Of a DNA stretch of 39,230 bases, positions 1 to 9,112 are shown one piece after another. Source of the DNA: Eubacterium sp. (lineage in GTDB: Bacteria; Bacillota; Clostridia; Oscillospirales; Acutalibacteraceae). The stretch lies in the NCBI GenBank assembly GCA_029050995.1, contig JAIDLO010000062.1, forward strand, positions 1 through 39,230, written 5' to 3'. The notes beneath the pieces were generated by a model that did not search any database, was not told where the DNA came from, and was given only the letters and a program-made list of their open reading frames with translations. Position 1 is the first letter of the stretch; every line of letters starts with the position of its first letter. The position numbers were made by a program, and so were the translations under genes.

Positions 1-164
1 ATAAACATATTATCAATATTTAACAAAAATTTGAATTGAAAATCGTGTAATTTAAACAATGCCGAAAAGAGAAAAAATGGGGCAGAAAACGCCCAAAACA
101 TAAAACGCACGGCACAGCATAACAAAAACTTTTGGAAAATTCAGAAAATAATTTAATATTTTTC
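1..164. other. AT-rich non-coding stretch upstream of rpoB
   Basis: No coding region, RNA gene or clear hairpin is visible in this stretch. It is A-rich on the + strand. If rplL lies further upstream, as is usual, it is separated from rpoB by at least 338 bp, which fits rpoB having its own promoter. Confidence 0.5.
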
Positions 165-196
165 TTGACATATTTCAAGTTAGATATTAATATAAT
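165..196 (+). promoter_or_regulatory. Likely rpoB promoter
   Basis: A consensus TTGACA at 165-170 is followed by an AT-rich block holding TATAAT at 191-196. The spacing between these two is 20, longer than ideal; TAATAT at 188-193 gives 17 and may be the real -10. Either way transcription would start near 200 and leave a leader of about 135 nt before the rpoB start. That leader contains a small palindrome, GCGAATTTTCGC at 228-239, of unknown role. Confidence 0.6.
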
Positions 197-338
197 AGCA
201 CGCTAAAATGGATAATTCTTGTTTATTGCGAATTTTCGCTGTTTTCAAGGCGCCGAATATGCGTGGATTTCCCGCTTGATTTCAGCGCAGAAATATTCAT
301 TTTTCAGTAAAACATAAAGAAACGGAGTGATTACCGGT

Positions 339-3300
339 ATGGTAAATGTGAAGGATGTCCAGCTTGGTACAACCACACGAAAAAGTTTTGCAAAAATCAA
401 TGAGGTTATGCCTATGCCGAATCTTATTGAAGTGCAAAAGCAATCTTACCAATGGTTTCTTGATGAAGGTCTTGAAGAGGTTTTCCGTGATATCGGTTCA
501 ATAACTGATTACACAGGCAATCTTGTTCTTGATTTCATTGATTACACAATGGATGAAGATCCGAAATACACTATTGCACAGTGTAAAGCGCGTGATACTA
601 CTTATGCAAAGCCTTTAAAGGTCAGAGCTCGTCTTCAGAACAAGGAAACAGGCGAGGTTAAGGAAAATGTAATCTTTATGGGCGATTTCCCTTTGATGAC
701 AGATGCAGGTACATTTGTAATCAACGGTGCGGAAAGATGTATTGTATCTCAGCTTGTTCGTTCTCCGGGTGTTTATTACAATATGGAGCACGACAAAACA
801 GGTAAGGAATTATTTACAAACACTGTTATTCCAAACCGCGGTGCTTGGCTTGAATATGAAACAGATGCAAATGATCTTTTCTATGTGAGAATTGATAAAA
901 ACCGTAAGATTTTTATTACAACATTTCTTCGTGCACTCGGCCTTGGAAGCGATGATGAAATTCGTGAATTCTTCGGCGATGATGAAAGAATTGAAGCAAC
1001 AATTGATAAGGATGTAACAAAGAATCAGGAAGAAGCTCTTCTTGAGGTTTATAAAAAGCTTCGTCCGGGCGAGCCGCCAACACTTGAAACAGCACAGGCA
1101 CATCTTGATGGTTTGTTCTTTGATGCACATCGTTATGATTTATCAAAGGTTGGCCGTTATAAGTACAATAAAAAGCTTGCTATAAGCGACAGACTTACCG
1201 GTCAGAAATTATCTCAGCCTGTTATCTCCCCACAGGGCGAATTCCTTGCAGATGCAGGCGAGGTTATCACAGAAAAAAAAGCACTTGAAATCGAAAATGC
1301 CGGTGTTATGGTTGCCTTCGTTGATGTAGACGGCAAAGAGGTTAAAATCGTATCAAACGGTATGGTTGATGTAACAAAGTATGTTGGCTTTGACTGCAAA
1401 CCGCTTGGTATAACAGAAAAGGTTTCCTATCGTGTTCTTTCCGAAATTCTTGAAAGATGCGGCGATGATGAAGAAAAGCTCATTGAAGAGTTCAAAATTT
1501 ATCAGGATGATCTTGTTCCGAAGCACATTACAACGGATGATATTTTTGCAACCGTTTCTTATCTTATAAACCTTGCAAACGGTGTTGGCGTAACAGATGA
1601 TATCGACCACCTCGGCAACCGCCGTATCCGTGCAGTAGGCGAGCTTCTTCAGAATCAGTTCCGTATCGGCTTTACCCGTATGGAAAGAGTTATCCGTGAG
1701 CGTATGACACTTCAGGCTCAGGATGATGAAGAAGCGATTACACCGCAGGCATTGATTAATATCCGTCCTGTTGTTGCTGCAATCAGAGAGTTCTTTGGTT
1801 CCTCTCCGCTTTCTCAGTTTATGGACCAGAACAACCCGCTTGCTGAGCTTACACATAAAAGAAGACTCTCAGCTCTTGGTCCGGGCGGTCTTTCCCGTGA
1901 CCGTGCAGGCTTTGAGGTTCGAGATGTTCACTATACACATTACGGAAGAATGTGTCCTATCGAAACACCTGAAGGTCCGAACATCGGTCTTATCTCTTAT
2001 CTTGCTTGTTACAGCCGTTTGAATGAATATGGCTTTATTGAAGCGCCTTATCGTAAGGTTGATAAGGAAACAGGCGTTGTAACATCAGAGGTTGTTTATA
2101 TGACAGCTGATGTTGAGGATAATTTCGTTGTAGCACAGGCAAATGAACCGCTTGATGAAAACGGCAGATTTGCAAATAAGCGTGTTACCTGCCGTTGCAG
2201 AGATGAGTTTATGACCTGTGAACCTGAAAAGGTTGATTATATGGATGTATCTCCTAAGATGGTAGTTTCCGTTGCTACAGCAATGATTCCATTCCTTGAA
2301 AATGATGACGCAAACCGTGCTCTTATGGGTGCAAACATGCAGCGTCAGGCAGTTCCTCTTCTTAAAACAGAGGCTCCTGTAGTTGGTACAGGTATGGAAT
2401 ATAAAGCAGCTTACGACTCAGGCGTTGTTGTTGCAGCAAAGCGCGGCGGTACAGTTACTGCTGTTGATGCAGATACGATTGAAATTAAAACAAAGAGCGG
2501 CGAAATTGATAAGTATGAGCTTGTTAAGTTCAGCGGTTCCAACCAGGGCACATGCATTAATCAGCGTCCAATCGTTTCTCTTCATCAGATGGTTGAAGAC
2601 GGTCAGGTTATTGCTGACGGTCCTGCAACAAGCAACGGCGAAATTTCTCTTGGTAAAAATGCACTTATCGGCTTTATGACCTGGGAAGGTTATAACTACG
2701 AGGATGCTGTTCTTATCAACGAAAAAATGGTTCGTGATGATGTTTATACATCTATTCATATTGAAGAGCACGAGGTAGAAGCTCGTGATACAAAGCTTGG
2801 TCCTGAAGAGATTACGCGTGACATTCCGAATGTCGGCGAAGATGCACTTAAGGATCTTGATGAAGACGGTATTATCCGTGTTGGTGCTGAAGTACACAGC
2901 AGCTCAATCCTTGTTGGTAAGGTAACACCAAAGGGAGAAACAGAGCTTACAGCAGAAGAAAGACTTCTTCGTGCAATCTTCGGCGAAAAGGCAAGAGAAG
3001 TAAGAGATACTTCCATGCGTGTTCCGCACGGCGAATATGGTATCGTTGTTGATGTTAAGGTATTTACCCGTGCAAACAGTGATGAGCTTAACCCTGGTGT
3101 TAATAAAGTAGTAAGAGTTTATATTGCACAGAAGAGAAAGATTCAGGTCGGCGATAAAATGGCTGGTCGTCACGGAAACAAGGGTGTTGTATCCCGCGTA
3201 CTTCCGCAGGAAGATATGCCGTTCCTTCCGGATGGTCGTCCGCTTGATATCGTTCTTAACCCTCTTGGCGTACCTTCCCGTATGAATATCGGACAGGTAC

Positions 3301-4043
3301 TTGAGGTTCATCTTGGCTATGCCGCTATGGCACTTGGCTGGAAGATGTGCACCCCTGTATTTGACGGTGCGCACGAAGATGATATCCGTGAATGCCTCAA
3401 GCTTGCTGGTTTGTCTGAAGACGGTAAGACTGTTCTTACAGACGGCAGAACAGGCGAAAAGTTTGATAATCCGATTACAGTAGGTTATATGTATTACCTT
3501 AAGCTCCATCACCTTGTTGATGATAAGATTCATGCCCGTTCAACAGGTCCTTACAGCCTTGTAACGCAGCAGCCTCTCGGCGGTAAAGCGCAGTTCGGCG
3601 GCCAGCGTTTCGGCGAAATGGAGGTTTGGGCTCTTGAAGCTTACGGTGCTGCTTATACACTTCAGGAAATCATTACAGTTAAATCTGATGATGTTGTCGG
3701 CAGAGTTAAAACCTACGAAGCAATCGTAAAGGGCGAAAATATTCCAACAGCCGGCACACCTGAATCCTTCAAGGTTCTCTTTAAAGAGCTTCAGGCTCTC
3801 GGCCTTGATACGCGTCTTTATGACAGAGACGGCAACGAGGTTGAATTAAAGCAGGATATTGATGACGGCACAGGTATTCAGCCTATTGATGATAAAGCTT
3901 TCACTGAAGTTAACGACTTCGGCGATGTTGACGAAGGCTTCACTTTCCAGAATGCTGAGGGTGAAGACGAGGAAGCAGATCAGAATATCGGCGATGACGA
4001 TATGTTCTTGGATTTCGAAGATGATTATTCAGATGATGAATAA
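339..4043 (+). CDS. rpoB: DNA-directed RNA polymerase subunit beta
   Basis: Catalytic beta subunit of RNA polymerase, 1234 residues. The rifampicin-binding region is intact and wild type: D496, H506 and S511 match E. coli D516, H526 and S531, so a rifampicin-sensitive enzyme is predicted. The basic active-site segment KMAGRHGNKGVVSR and the C-terminal KAQFGGQRFGEMEVWALEAYGA are present. The frame opens at GTG 327, but ATG 339 is preferred: GGAG at 324-327 lies ahead of it, with a rather long spacing of 11, and the protein then begins MVNVKDVQLG. The last 50 or so residues form a very acidic tail rich in Asp and Glu. rpoC follows after a 56-bp gap, so the two are probably cotranscribed. Confidence 0.98.
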   Translation: MVNVKDVQLGTTTRKSFAKINEVMPMPNLIEVQKQSYQWFLDEGLEEVFRDIGSITDYTGNLVLDFIDYTMDEDPKYTIAQCKARDTTYAKPLKVRARLQNKETGEVKENVIFMGDFPLMTDAGTFVINGAERCIVSQLVRSPGVYYNMEHDKTGKELFTNTVIPNRGAWLEYETDANDLFYVRIDKNRKIFITTFLRALGLGSDDEIREFFGDDERIEATIDKDVTKNQEEALLEVYKKLRPGEPPTLETAQAHLDGLFFDAHRYDLSKVGRYKYNKKLAISDRLTGQKLSQPVISPQGEFLADAGEVITEKKALEIENAGVMVAFVDVDGKEVKIVSNGMVDVTKYVGFDCKPLGITEKVSYRVLSEILERCGDDEEKLIEEFKIYQDDLVPKHITTDDIFATVSYLINLANGVGVTDDIDHLGNRRIRAVGELLQNQFRIGFTRMERVIRERMTLQAQDDEEAITPQALINIRPVVAAIREFFGSSPLSQFMDQNNPLAELTHKRRLSALGPGGLSRDRAGFEVRDVHYTHYGRMCPIETPEGPNIGLISYLACYSRLNEYGFIEAPYRKVDKETGVVTSEVVYMTADVEDNFVVAQANEPLDENGRFANKRVTCRCRDEFMTCEPEKVDYMDVSPKMVVSVATAMIPFLENDDANRALMGANMQRQAVPLLKTEAPVVGTGMEYKAAYDSGVVVAAKRGGTVTAVDADTIEIKTKSGEIDKYELVKFSGSNQGTCINQRPIVSLHQMVEDGQVIADGPATSNGEISLGKNALIGFMTWEGYNYEDAVLINEKMVRDDVYTSIHIEEHEVEARDTKLGPEEITRDIPNVGEDALKDLDEDGIIRVGAEVHSSSILVGKVTPKGETELTAEERLLRAIFGEKAREVRDTSMRVPHGEYGIVVDVKVFTRANSDELNPGVNKVVRVYIAQKRKIQVGDKMAGRHGNKGVVSRVLPQEDMPFLPDGRPLDIVLNPLGVPSRMNIGQVLEVHLGYAAMALGWKMCTPVFDGAHEDDIRECLKLAGLSEDGKTVLTDGRTGEKFDNPITVGYMYYLKLHHLVDDKIHARSTGPYSLVTQQPLGGKAQFGGQRFGEMEVWALEAYGAAYTLQEIITVKSDDVVGRVKTYEAIVKGENIPTAGTPESFKVLFKELQALGLDTRLYDRDGNEVELKQDIDDGTGIQPIDDKAFTEVNDFGDVDEGFTFQNAEGEDEEADQNIGDDDMFLDFEDDYSDDE

Positions 4044-4099
4044 TGCCGATTAAATGATTAACTATCCACATTACATTATATATAAAGGAGTGCTTCCAA

Positions 4100-7000
4100 A
4101 TGGAAAATGAAAATCAATTCAGTTCAATAAAAATCGGCCTTGCATCACCTGAACAGATCAGAGAATGGTCTTATGGCGAAGTAACAAAGCCGGAAACAAT
4201 AAACTACAGAACTCTCAAACCGGAAAGAGACGGTCTTTTCTGCGAAAGAATTTTCGGACCTATGAAGGACTGGGAATGCCACTGCGGAAAGTACAAAAGA
4301 GTTCGTTATAAGGGCAAGGTTTGCGAACGCTGCGGTGTTGAAATCACAAAAGCAAAGGTTCGTCGTGAGCGTATGGGACATATTGAGCTTGCTGCTCCTG
4401 TTTCCCATATCTGGTACTTCAAGGGTATCCCAAGCCGTCTTGGCCTTGTGCTTGATATAAGCCCTCGTTATCTTGAAAAGGTGCTTTATTTCGCACTTTA
4501 TATCGTAACAGATCCTGGCGATACACCGCTTGAAAAGATGCAGATTCTGAATGAAAAAGAATATGCAGAAATGCGTGAAAGATACGAAGACGATTTTGAA
4601 GCTGGCATGGGTGCCGAAGCTATCAAAAAGCTTCTTCAGGATATTGATGTTGAACAGCTTCGTGATGAGCTTGCTGCAGAGCTTGAAGATGCAACAGGTC
4701 AGAAGAGAGTTCGTATTCTTAAAAGACTTGATGTTGTTGATGCTTTCTGCAAGAGCGGCAATAAGCTTGAATGGATGATTATGGATGTTATCCCGGTTAT
4801 CCCTCCGGATATTCGTCCTATGGTTCAGCTTGACGGCGGCAGATTTGCAACATCAGATCTTAATGATCTTTACAGAAGAGTTATTAACAGAAACAACCGT
4901 CTTAAGAAATTACTTGAGCTCGGCGCACCTGATATCATTGTCAGAAACGAAAAGAGAATGCTTCAGGAAGCAGTTGACGCTCTTATTGATAACGGCAGAC
5001 GCGGCAGACCTGTAACAGGTCCGAACAACCGTCCTCTTAAATCTCTTTCAGACATGCTTAAAGGTAAGCAGGGACGCTTCCGTCAGAACCTTCTTGGTAA
5101 GCGTGTTGACTATTCAGGCCGTTCCGTTATCGTTGTTGGTCCTGAGCTTAAAATGCACCAGTGCGGTCTTCCTAAGGAAATGGCTATTGAGCTTTTCAAG
5201 CCTTTCGTTATGAAGCGTCTTGTTGCAACAGGTGCTGCTTCAAATATTAAATCAGCAAGAAAGAAAGTTGAGCGTGCTGATGAGCCTGCAGTATGGGATG
5301 CTCTTGAGGTTGTAATCAAGGATCACCCTGTAATGCTGAACCGTGCCCCCACACTTCACCGTCTTGGTATTCAGGCATTTGAGCCTGTTCTTGTTGAGGG
5401 TAGAGCTATTAAGCTTCATCCGCTTTCCTGTACAGCGTTTAACGCTGACTTTGACGGCGACCAGATGGCTGTTCATGTACCGCTTTCAGCAGAGGCACAG
5501 GCAGAAGCTCGTATGCTTATGCTTGCTGCAAACAACCTTCTTAAACCGTCAGATGGTAAGCCTGTTGCTGTTCCGACACAGGATATGGTAATCGGTTCAT
5601 ATTATCTTACAATGATTAAAGAGGGCGAGCCGGGCCAGCCTAAGTTCTTCAAGAATGAAGAAAGGACAGAGGAAATTTCCTTTGCTGAAGCTAAGGCTGC
5701 AGTTAACGGTGTGCTCTCAGATGCAGAAATTCTTTGCGATTGCGCAGACAGCAGACTTGCTGAAGAATTCGGTATTTATCGTTCCTTCAACCTTTACAGA
5801 GATAAGGACGAAGCTATGATGGCATATCAGGAGGGCTCTCTCGGTATGCATTCTCCTGCAAGAATCCGTGTATCTAAGGAAGAGGACGGCGTTACAAAGT
5901 CTGCAATTATCGTAACAACAATCGGTAGAATTATCTTCAACAATCCTGTTCCGCAGGATCTTGGATTTGTTGATCGTTCAAAGCCAGAAAACGAATTTGA
6001 ACTTGAAATCGGTTTCGTTGTTAAGAAGAAACAGCTTGGTCAGATTGCTGATAAGCTTATTTCAGTTCACGGTGTTGCAGTTGCTTCTGTTGCGCTTGAT
6101 GCAATTAAGGCACAGGGCTATAAATATTCAACAGTATCAGGTACAACCGTTGCTGTTTGCGATGCACTTATTCCTGATGCAAAGAAAGATTTTCTTGATG
6201 AAGCTGAAAAGCAGGTTGATGAAATCACACTTAACTACAATTATGGTCTTATTACAAATGAAGAGCGTTCTTCAGCTGTTATCAAGGCTTGGGAAGATTG
6301 TACAAATAAGGTTACAAATGAGCTTACATCAAACTTTGATGGTACGCATAACCCAATCCACATGATGGTAGATTCCGGTGCTCGTGGTAGTACAGCGCAG
6401 CTTCGTCAGCTTGCTGGTATGCGTGGTCTTATCGCAAACACAGCCGGTAAAACAATCGAAATTCCGATTCGTGCAAACTATCGTGAAGGTCTTAATATTC
6501 TTGAATACTTCATTTCTTCTCGTGGTGCGCGTAAAGGTCTTACAGATACAGCGCTTCGTACGGCTGACTCTGGTTACCTTACCCGTCGTCTTGTAGATGT
6601 ATCTCAGGATGTTATTATTCGTGATGATGATTGCGGATGCCATGAGGGTATCGTTGTAAAGGCTATTATGGATGGTAACCGTGAGCTTGAATCACTTCAT
6701 GAGCGTCTTGTTGGTAGATTCCCGCTTGAACCTGTTCTTCATCCCGAAACAGGCGAGGTTCTCGCTTCTCCGGATGAAATTATGACAAATAAAACTGCAG
6801 ACAAAATTGTTGCAGCAGGAATCAAAGAGGTTAAGATTCGTTCACTTATTACTTGTAAATCTCATCACGGTGTATGCCGCAAGTGCTACGGTTCAAACCT
6901 TGCATTCAATGAACCTGTTCAGGTTGGTGAAGCTGTTGGTATTATTGCTGCACAGTCAATCGGTGAGCCTGGTACACAGCTTACAATGAGAACCTTCCAT

Positions 7001-7852
7001 ACAGGTGGTATCGCAGGCGGAGAAGATATTACACAGGGTCTTCCTCGTGTAGAAGAATTGTTTGAGGCAAGAAAGCCAAAGCAGTATGCAATTCTTTCTG
7101 AAATCGCAGGTACAGTAAGATTTGAAGAAATCAAGAAATCAAATCATGTTGTTGTTACCGATCCTGAAACACTTGAGGAAAGAAAGTATCTTATCCCTTA
7201 CGGCTTCAGACTTCATGAAGATATTGTTGAGGGTGCACATGTTGAAAAGGGACAGGAATTAACCTACGGCTCAAAGAATCCGCATGATGTTCTTGCAATT
7301 CTCGGCGAAGAGGCTGTTTATAATTACCTTATCCGTGAAGTTCAGTTTGCTTATCGTACACAGGGTGTTGATGTTAACGATAAACATATTGAGGTAATCG
7401 TTCGTCAGATGCTTAAGAAATGTACTGTTGATGAGGCAGGAGATACAGATCTTGTTGCCGGCACAATGGTTGATGTTTCAGCTGTTGATGAAGCAAATGA
7501 AAAAATTGACAAGAGAATCGCTGCAGGCGAAACAAATCTTAAGCATGCAACTTATATCCCGATCCTTATGGGTATTACAAAAGCATCTCTTGCAACAGAT
7601 TCATTCCTTTCAGCTGCTTCCTTCCAGGAAACAACAAGAGTTCTTACAGATGCAGCAATCCGCGGAAAGAGCGATCCGCTTATCGGTCTTAAAGAAAATG
7701 TTATTATCGGTAAGCTTGTTCCTGCCGGAACAGGTATGGAAGTATTCCGTGATGTTGATATTGTTCCAAGCTATTTCTCAGCAGAAGGCGCTGAAGAAAT
7801 TATGAATTTAGAACAATTACAAAAACTGTTGACAAGTAGCACTGCAGAGTGA
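4100..7852 (+). CDS. rpoC: DNA-directed RNA polymerase subunit beta'
   Basis: Largest subunit of RNA polymerase, 1250 residues. The absolutely conserved magnesium-binding motif NADFDGD is at residues 448-454. The N-terminal zinc finger is seen as CHCGKYKRVRYKGKVCERCG, and the second zinc site as a CHEG cysteine followed by CKSHHGVCRKCYG. The trigger-loop and bridge-helix neighbourhood GEAVGIIAAQSIGEPGTQLTM is intact. The start ATG has GGAG at 4086-4089. Length and domain order are normal for Firmicutes and no frameshift is seen. Confidence 0.98.
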   Translation: MENENQFSSIKIGLASPEQIREWSYGEVTKPETINYRTLKPERDGLFCERIFGPMKDWECHCGKYKRVRYKGKVCERCGVEITKAKVRRERMGHIELAAPVSHIWYFKGIPSRLGLVLDISPRYLEKVLYFALYIVTDPGDTPLEKMQILNEKEYAEMRERYEDDFEAGMGAEAIKKLLQDIDVEQLRDELAAELEDATGQKRVRILKRLDVVDAFCKSGNKLEWMIMDVIPVIPPDIRPMVQLDGGRFATSDLNDLYRRVINRNNRLKKLLELGAPDIIVRNEKRMLQEAVDALIDNGRRGRPVTGPNNRPLKSLSDMLKGKQGRFRQNLLGKRVDYSGRSVIVVGPELKMHQCGLPKEMAIELFKPFVMKRLVATGAASNIKSARKKVERADEPAVWDALEVVIKDHPVMLNRAPTLHRLGIQAFEPVLVEGRAIKLHPLSCTAFNADFDGDQMAVHVPLSAEAQAEARMLMLAANNLLKPSDGKPVAVPTQDMVIGSYYLTMIKEGEPGQPKFFKNEERTEEISFAEAKAAVNGVLSDAEILCDCADSRLAEEFGIYRSFNLYRDKDEAMMAYQEGSLGMHSPARIRVSKEEDGVTKSAIIVTTIGRIIFNNPVPQDLGFVDRSKPENEFELEIGFVVKKKQLGQIADKLISVHGVAVASVALDAIKAQGYKYSTVSGTTVAVCDALIPDAKKDFLDEAEKQVDEITLNYNYGLITNEERSSAVIKAWEDCTNKVTNELTSNFDGTHNPIHMMVDSGARGSTAQLRQLAGMRGLIANTAGKTIEIPIRANYREGLNILEYFISSRGARKGLTDTALRTADSGYLTRRLVDVSQDVIIRDDDCGCHEGIVVKAIMDGNRELESLHERLVGRFPLEPVLHPETGEVLASPDEIMTNKTADKIVAAGIKEVKIRSLITCKSHHGVCRKCYGSNLAFNEPVQVGEAVGIIAAQSIGEPGTQLTMRTFHTGGIAGGEDITQGLPRVEELFEARKPKQYAILSEIAGTVRFEEIKKSNHVVVTDPETLEERKYLIPYGFRLHEDIVEGAHVEKGQELTYGSKNPHDVLAILGEEAVYNYLIREVQFAYRTQGVDVNDKHIEVIVRQMLKKCTVDEAGDTDLVAGTMVDVSAVDEANEKIDKRIAAGETNLKHATYIPILMGITKASLATDSFLSAASFQETTRVLTDAAIRGKSDPLIGLKENVIIGKLVPAGTGMEVFRDVDIVPSYFSAEGAEEIMNLEQLQKLLTSSTAE

Positions 7853-8056
7853 TATACTATTTCCTCGGCAAGAGAAAATTCTTGTCAAATTAACCAAATT
7901 TATTGATAAATGTTTGGTAAATTGCACATAATATGGGGCGAGCATATCTTGCTTGCCCCCCGAATGTGCGTTTAAACAACAATTTAAGTGTTATTAAATT
8001 GTTATTTATGCGTATATTCTATATGCAGAAAAATATTACAGAAAGGAGATAAACTA
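7853..8056 (+). promoter_or_regulatory. rpoC-rpsL intergenic region with two hairpins
   Basis: This 204-bp gap lacks the L7Ae-like gene usual here in Firmicutes. A GC-rich hairpin pairs 7935-7944 with 7950-7959 (10 bp, one G-U) and can be extended by GCACAT 7924-7929 with ATGTGC 7964-7969. A second, AT-rich hairpin pairs 7978-7986 with 7995-8003. Neither has a strong T run, so an attenuator, processing site or mRNA-stability element is likelier than a full terminator. TTGATA 7903-7908 and CATAAT 7927-7932 (spacing 18) could be a weak promoter for rpsL. Confidence 0.45.
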
Positions 8057-8479
8057 TTGCCTACCTTTAACCAATTAGTAAGAACAGGACGCAAGTCCCT
8101 TGAAAAGAAGGCTAAAGCACCAGCTCTTTTAAAGAGCCTCAACACGAAGAAGAATGTTATGAATGATAACAATTCTCCTCAGAAGCGCGGCGTTTGTACT
8201 GCTGTTAAAACAGCTACACCGAAGAAGCCGAACTCAGCTCTTCGTAAGATTGCCCGTGTACGCTTAACAAACGGTATGGAAGTTTCAGCTTACATCCCAG
8301 GTGTTGGCCACAATCTTCAGGAACACTCTGTTGTTATGGTTCGTGGCGGCCGTGTAAAGGACCTTCCTGGTGTGCGTTACCACATCATCCGCGGAACTCT
8401 TGATACACAGGGCGTAAACGGAAGAATGCAGAGCCGTTCTAAGTACGGTGCTAAAAGACCAAAGGCTGCCAAGAAGTAA
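8057..8479 (+). CDS. rpsL: 30S ribosomal protein S12
   Basis: S12 of the small-subunit decoding centre, 140 residues. The conserved TPKKPNSALRK segment and GHNLQEHSVV...GGRVKDLPGVRYH are present, so the lysines linked to streptomycin sensitivity are wild type. The chosen start is TTG 8057, because the AAAGGAGA box at 8042-8049 sits eight bases ahead of it and the protein then begins MPTFNQLVR as S12 does. The open frame extends upstream to 7988 but that part is not S12-like. A short insertion (about residues 28-40) relative to E. coli is typical of Gram-positives. First gene of rpsL-rpsG-fusA-tuf. Confidence 0.96.
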   Translation: MPTFNQLVRTGRKSLEKKAKAPALLKSLNTKKNVMNDNNSPQKRGVCTAVKTATPKKPNSALRKIARVRLTNGMEVSAYIPGVGHNLQEHSVVMVRGGRVKDLPGVRYHIIRGTLDTQGVNGRMQSRSKYGAKRPKAAKK

Positions 8480-8614
8480 GCCACAAAAATTAAACTTCTT
8501 ATGGAAAAACAATAGTTTATACCTTATTTATATATGCGGTATAGCCTACTTGTTGACTCCACGGGAAAACTCGAGTACCTATGAACTCATAAATATGAAG
8601 GAGGGAAGCGAAAG

Positions 8615-9085
8615 ATGCCAAGAAGAGGCCAAATCGCTAAGCGTGATGTATTGCCTGATCCGCTTTACAATTCAAAGCTTGTAACTCGTCTTATCAACAA
8701 TGTTATGTATGATGGTAAGAAGGGTGTTGCGCAGAAAATTGTTTACGACGCATTTAACATCATTAATGAAAAAACAGGAAACGATCCATTAGAAACCTTC
8801 CAGGCTGCTATGGAAAATGTTATGCCTGTACTTGAGGTAAAGGCTCGCCGTATCGGTGGTGCTACTTACCAGGTTCCGCTTGAAGTTCGTCCTGAAAGAC
8901 GCCAGACACTCGGCTTACGCTGGATCACAGCATATGCTCGTCAGCGTTCAGAGAGAACTATGAGAGAACGCCTTGCTGCTGAAATTATGGACGCTGTTAA
9001 TAAAACAGGCGGCGCAGTTAAGAAGTGTGATGATACACACAAGATGGCAGAAGCAAACAAAGCATTTGCCCATTTCAGATATTAA
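8615..9085 (+). CDS. rpsG: 30S ribosomal protein S7
   Basis: Primary 16S rRNA-binding protein that nucleates assembly of the 30S head, 156 residues, the normal length. Begins MPRRGQIAKRDVLPDP and contains the conserved RIGGATYQVPLEVRPERR and AHFRY end. AAGGAGGG is well placed before the ATG. The 135-bp gap after rpsL holds a possible small hairpin with TATACC and GGTATA arms. In E. coli S7 represses its operon by binding the rpsL-rpsG spacer; whether that happens here cannot be judged from one sequence. Confidence 0.97.
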   Translation: MPRRGQIAKRDVLPDPLYNSKLVTRLINNVMYDGKKGVAQKIVYDAFNIINEKTGNDPLETFQAAMENVMPVLEVKARRIGGATYQVPLEVRPERRQTLGLRWITAYARQRSERTMRERLAAEIMDAVNKTGGAVKKCDDTHKMAEANKAFAHFRY

Positions 9086-9112
9086 TCCGTTTGAAATTTT
9101 TAGGAGGATATT

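Noticed and set aside
810..1856. Long minus-strand open frames within rpoB (and similar ones within rpoC, fusA and the atp genes)
   Set aside because: They lie opposite strongly conserved coding sequence, have no ribosome binding sites and encode Cys/Ile/Asn-rich products without domains. They are shadows of the true genes.
1797..1872. Rifampicin-resistance changes in RpoB
   Set aside because: The residues most often changed (D496, H506, S511 here) are wild type. No resistance is predicted.
7988..8056. Longer rpsL product starting at 7988
   Set aside because: The extra 23 residues are unlike S12, and the strong AAAGGAGA box points to TTG 8057, which gives the normal S12 beginning.
8553..8581. 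Promoter inside the rpsL-rpsG gap (TTGACT and TACCTA, 17 bp apart)
   Set aside because: The -10 is poor and rpsG is normally expressed from the rpsL transcript. There is not enough to call it.
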